A stretch of 64,000 nt of DNA from Hyphomicrobiales bacterium (GTDB lineage: Bacteria; Pseudomonadota; Alphaproteobacteria; Rhizobiales; Rhizobiaceae). The notes beneath the pieces were generated by a model. That model had not been told where the DNA came from and searched no databases. It saw only the letters and a program-made list of their open reading frames with translations. Shown piece by piece: positions 61,889 to 64,000 of this stretch. Location of the stretch: NCBI GenBank assembly GCA_900473745.1, contig UCMW01000019.1, positions 1 to 64,000 of the forward strand, written 5' to 3'. Position numbers and translations under genes: made by a program. How positions within the stretch are numbered: position 1 is the first letter of the stretch; every line of letters begins with the position of its first letter.

Positions 61889-62383
61889 TCAGCGGCCGTG
61901 TCTGGAATTGAGTGCGGCCAGCACCGGGGCCGGCACGAAGGGGGCGACATCCCCACCCATGGCCGCGATCTGACGGACCAATGTGGCGGTTATGGGCCGC
62001 GAGGCGGTCGCTGCCGGCAGGAAAACGGTCTGAAGTTCAGGCGCCATGCGGGCATTCATCCCGGCAAGCTGCATCTCGTAATCGAAATCCGTGCCATCGC
62101 GGAGGCCGCGCACCATGATGCCTGCGCCATGGCGGCGGGCGGCATCCACGGCGAGATCGGCGAAGGAGACGACATCGAGATCCCCTGCCCGGCCCGGCAG
62201 GATCTCAGCCAGTGAGGCGCGGATCAGGTCGGCACGTTCTTCATAGGTAAAAAGCGGCGTCTTGCCCGGATGTGTGCCGATCGCGACCACGAGGTGATCG
62301 ACGATATTCAACGCCTGCACGAGCACGTCGAGGTGCCCGTTGGTCATCGGATCGAAGGAGCCTGGATAGAATGCCGTCGCCAT
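61889..62383 (-). CDS. coaD: Phosphopantetheine adenylyltransferase
   Basis: The predicted protein has 164 residues. CoaD joins 4'-phosphopantetheine and ATP to form dephospho-CoA. ATAFYPGSFDPMTNGHLDVL contains the TxGHxD-like nucleotidyltransferase motif (NGHLD). VRGLRDGTDFDYEMQLAGMN is the substrate region, and ITATLVRQIAAMGGDVAPFVP supplies the C-terminal SSxxVR-like motif as TATLVR. It begins the reverse-strand run toward tgt. Confidence 0.95.
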   Translation of the reverse strand: MATAFYPGSFDPMTNGHLDVLVQALNIVDHLVVAIGTHPGKTPLFTYEERADLIRASLAEILPGRAGDLDVVSFADLAVDAARRHGAGIMVRGLRDGTDFDYEMQLAGMNARMAPELQTVFLPAATASRPITATLVRQIAAMGGDVAPFVPAPVLAALNSRHGR

Positions 62384-62593
62384 GTAAACCCGTCGTTTGG
62401 TTTCGCCCGCCTTTTGTCACGGAAGAGCCGATATCGCAAGCACTGTCCGACCATGCATGCCTCACGTTTTCGCTTCCATGAAGCCGGTTTCCGGCGCTGA
62501 ACCGCAGATGAATGCGCCATTCAAGACCGTTTCAGACGCAGGCCCTTAAGAAGGTAAGCGTCACTCGAACTCACTATTTTCAAGGTCGTTCCC

Positions 62594-62752
62594 ATGCTGG
62601 TCCTTCTGATCGCCTCCGCCATCGTCGCATCGCTTCTCGTCGAACTGGGTCTGATGGTCGTTCGCGACCAGATGGAGGCGTCGCAAATGCTTCGCGAAGA
62701 TGAACGGGAGATGAACGGCGTGTTCAAGAGGACTTCAGGGGGGCGTTGGTAA
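62594..62752 (+). CDS. Hypothetical membrane micro-protein
   Basis: The predicted protein has 52 residues. One hydrophobic helix (MLVLLIASAIVASLLVELGL) is followed by a charged, Met/Glu-rich tail (VVRDQMEASQMLREDEREMN). AAGG lies upstream at a reasonable distance. It is the first of three consecutive forward micro-proteins, each with one membrane helix. I know no family. Confidence 0.5.
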   Translation: MLVLLIASAIVASLLVELGLMVVRDQMEASQMLREDEREMNGVFKRTSGGRW

Positions 62753-62835
62753 ACATCTTCCTACACTGTGCGGGAACTATTTTCGCACGCAAACATTTTA
62801 CGGCTGCGAATGCCGGCATTCAAAGGACTAAAGCA

Positions 62836-62988
62836 ATGCATGACAAAGTTACCCTGATCAACCTCGTGTGGATGATGATGATGACTGCCATGGTTGCCAC
62901 TTCTGCGACCTTCTACATCAAGGACAGCAGCGACGCTGCTTTCTACGGCCCGCCGATGACGGCCCGATACCACAGCTTCGGCCATTAA
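62836..62988 (+). CDS. Hypothetical membrane micro-protein
   Basis: The predicted protein has 50 residues. A methionine-rich membrane segment (LINLVWMMMMTAMVATSATF) is followed by YIKDSSDAAFYGPPMTARYH. AAAGGA precedes the ATG. It is too short for family assignment, but codon use and spacing to its neighbours support a real gene. Confidence 0.55.
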   Translation: MHDKVTLINLVWMMMMTAMVATSATFYIKDSSDAAFYGPPMTARYHSFGH

Positions 62989-63049
62989 TCGGACAACGGA
63001 ACTTCGCCGCTAGAAACGCAACACGACGCTCAGAAAGAAAGGAAACGCC

Positions 63050-63184
63050 ATGTTTGTCACCCTGTCGGTTCTGGCTGCTCTGATCAGCGGCATGTTCGTA
63101 GCCTCTGTCGTTTCGGCGATTGCGGCTTTAAAGCGCGAAGACGATGATTTCCGGGCCATGATGGAACGCCGCAAGGCATTCTGA
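63050..63184 (+). CDS. Hypothetical membrane micro-protein
   Basis: The predicted protein has 44 residues. One membrane helix (LSVLAALISGMFVASVVSAI) is followed by ALKREDDDFRAMMERRKAF. AAAGGAAACGCC places a good ribosome site ahead of the ATG. A terminator lies 85 bases downstream, consistent with the end of a small-protein transcript. Confidence 0.6.
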   Translation: MFVTLSVLAALISGMFVASVVSAIAALKREDDDFRAMMERRKAF

Positions 63185-63268
63185 GACCGATCCCAAGCGG
63201 TCACAGTCGGTGGATCCACACGCCGGCCCAAAAACAAGACCGCATCGAACTTGATGCATACCTCCAGC

Positions 63269-63304
63269 AAAAAGCCCGCTCGGACCAAGTCCGGCGGGCT
63301 TTTC
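63269..63304 (+). terminator. Rho-independent terminator after micro-proteins
   Basis: AAAAGCCCGC..CGGAC and GTCCGGCGGGCTTTT form a long stem with a short loop, then CGTTTG. It could work in both directions, ending the micro-protein unit and possibly gyrA read-through. Confidence 0.8.
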
Positions 63305-63352
63305 GTTTGTCATTCGGTTGCTTGAAGCCGACCCTTTTGGGCCGGCTCTCGA

Positions 63353-64000
63353 TCATTCCGTCGGGGTTTCGCTGCCGGCATCTACGATCGGTGCCGCAGT
63401 GCCCTCGCCTTCGACGCCTTCCGCAGCCTCGATGACTTCTTCATCCGATTCCGGCTCGGTGATGCGCTCGACGGAGACGACCTTTTCGTCCTTGGCGGTG
63501 GAGAAGATCGTCACGCCCTTGGTCGCGCGGCTGGCAATTCTGATGCCGTTGACCGGCACGCGGATCAACTGACCACCGTCGGAAACCAGCATGAGCTGGT
63601 CCGTTTCTTCGACGGGGAAGGCTGCGACCAGTTCGCCGATTTCCGTCGTCTTCGACGTGTCGGTAGCACGGATACCCTTGCCGCCACGGCCGGAGGTGCG
63701 GAAGTCGTAGGAGGACGAGCGCTTGCCGTAGCCCTTTTCCGAGACCGTGAGCACAAACTGCTCGCGTCTCTTCATCATCTCATACGTCGCCTCATCGAGC
63801 TGGCCCTCTTCGGTGACTTCCTCGCCGACCAGCGCAATGTCTTCCTCGTCGACGCCCATGGCGCGACGTTCAACAGCCGAGCGCTTGAGATAGGCCGCGC
63901 GCTGCCAGGGTTCGGCATCAACATGAGCGAGAATGGTCATGGAGATCAAGCGGTCGCCATCGGCCAGTGTCAGACCACGGACACCAATCGAATTCCGGCC
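63353..64000 (-). CDS. gyrA: DNA gyrase subunit A, C-terminal part
   Basis: The 216 residues visible are the end of GyrA; the gene continues beyond the right edge. They form the last blades of the C-terminal beta-pinwheel that wraps DNA, with GyrA-box-like segments such as NSIGVRGLTLADGDRLISM, YGKRSSSYDFRTSGRGGKGI and LIRVPVNGIRIASRATKGV. The tail after them is acidic (EPESDEEVIEAAEGVEGEG), as usual in alphaproteobacteria. GyrA introduces negative supercoils together with GyrB. Confidence 0.93.
   Translation of the reverse strand, partial: GRNSIGVRGLTLADGDRLISMTILAHVDAEPWQRAAYLKRSAVERRAMGVDEEDIALVGEEVTEEGQLDEATYEMMKRREQFVLTVSEKGYGKRSSSYDFRTSGRGGKGIRATDTSKTTEIGELVAAFPVEETDQLMLVSDGGQLIRVPVNGIRIASRATKGVTIFSTAKDEKVVSVERITEPESDEEVIEAAEGVEGEGTAAPIVDAGSETPTE

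Overview
The window looks like chromosome of a Rhizobiaceae-type alphaproteobacterium (Rhizobium, Agrobacterium, Ensifer or Shinella relatives). The evidence is GC-rich coding sequence with strong third-position GC, an N-terminally extended UvrB, ExoD, DUF1127 micro-proteins, two-hairpin palindromic repeats of the rhizobial kind, heptamer repeats, and a gyrA/coaD/ppi/queA/tgt order. No family was checked by a database search; all calls come from reading motifs and gene context.

Layout. 1-2840: an AT-richer, four-gene, tightly coupled cassette (MazG-like NTP pyrophosphohydrolase, small unknown protein, Nmad2-like protein, uracil-DNA-glycosylase-like protein). It sits behind a terminator and ends against uvrB, and it looks acquired. 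3014-14780: uvrB with two palindromic repeats inside its coding sequence, a GGDEF/EAL enzyme, small membrane proteins, an XRE/MmyB-type regulator, a YciA-type thioesterase, a chemoreceptor, a lipoprotein and a TauE/SafE transporter. 15041-16893: a second AT-rich insert, an ATPase plus HNH nuclease pair matching the Septu (PtuA/PtuB) anti-phage architecture. 17290-26796: mostly regulators with their targets (GlxA/AraC type, LysR with two DUF1127 genes, MocR with an FMN split-barrel protein, TetR with a flavodoxin-like reductase and clear operators), then a hemerythrin and a lone ATPase.

28790-40860 is the metabolic centrepiece. It holds a corrinoid-dependent demethylation and one-carbon set: RACo-type reactivase, pterin:corrinoid methyltransferase, MetF-like reductase, a separate MTHFR C-terminal-type cysteine-rich protein, a virulence-factor family protein, a formyltransferase-fold protein, DUF1638, a corrinoid-binding protein, a non-pyrrolysine MttB-family methyltransferase and a ferredoxin-like protein. 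A BrnT/BrnA module and two entericidin-like lipoproteins are interspersed. Read together, methyl groups would pass from a methylated (probably quaternary) amine through MttB to the corrinoid protein, then to tetrahydrofolate, and be oxidised by the MetF-like enzyme, with RACo rescuing inactive cobalamin.

40930-48377: a phosphodiester-glycosidase-type protein, a MacAB-type export system, a ClpP-like membrane protease with a coiled-coil membrane partner, a cupin and tRNA-Ser(UGA). 48679-56147: a forward housekeeping run (rlpA, a dac-type carboxypeptidase, tmk, holB, metG, tatD, an MBL hydrolase). 56159-64000: a frameshifted acetyltransferase, a metallophosphoesterase, a DUF4864 protein, the reverse-strand block tgt-queA-ppiB-ppiA-coaD, three micro-proteins, and the 3' end of gyrA running off the window.

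Best candidates for something undescribed are the Nmad2/glycosylase/MazG cassette (possible hypermodified-DNA defence or nucleotide-pool system) and the aerobic corrinoid demethylation cluster with its uncharacterised accessory proteins. Other points of note are a queuosine transglycosylase lacking three of four zinc ligands, a carboxypeptidase without its KTG lysine, and mobile-type repeats translated inside uvrB.
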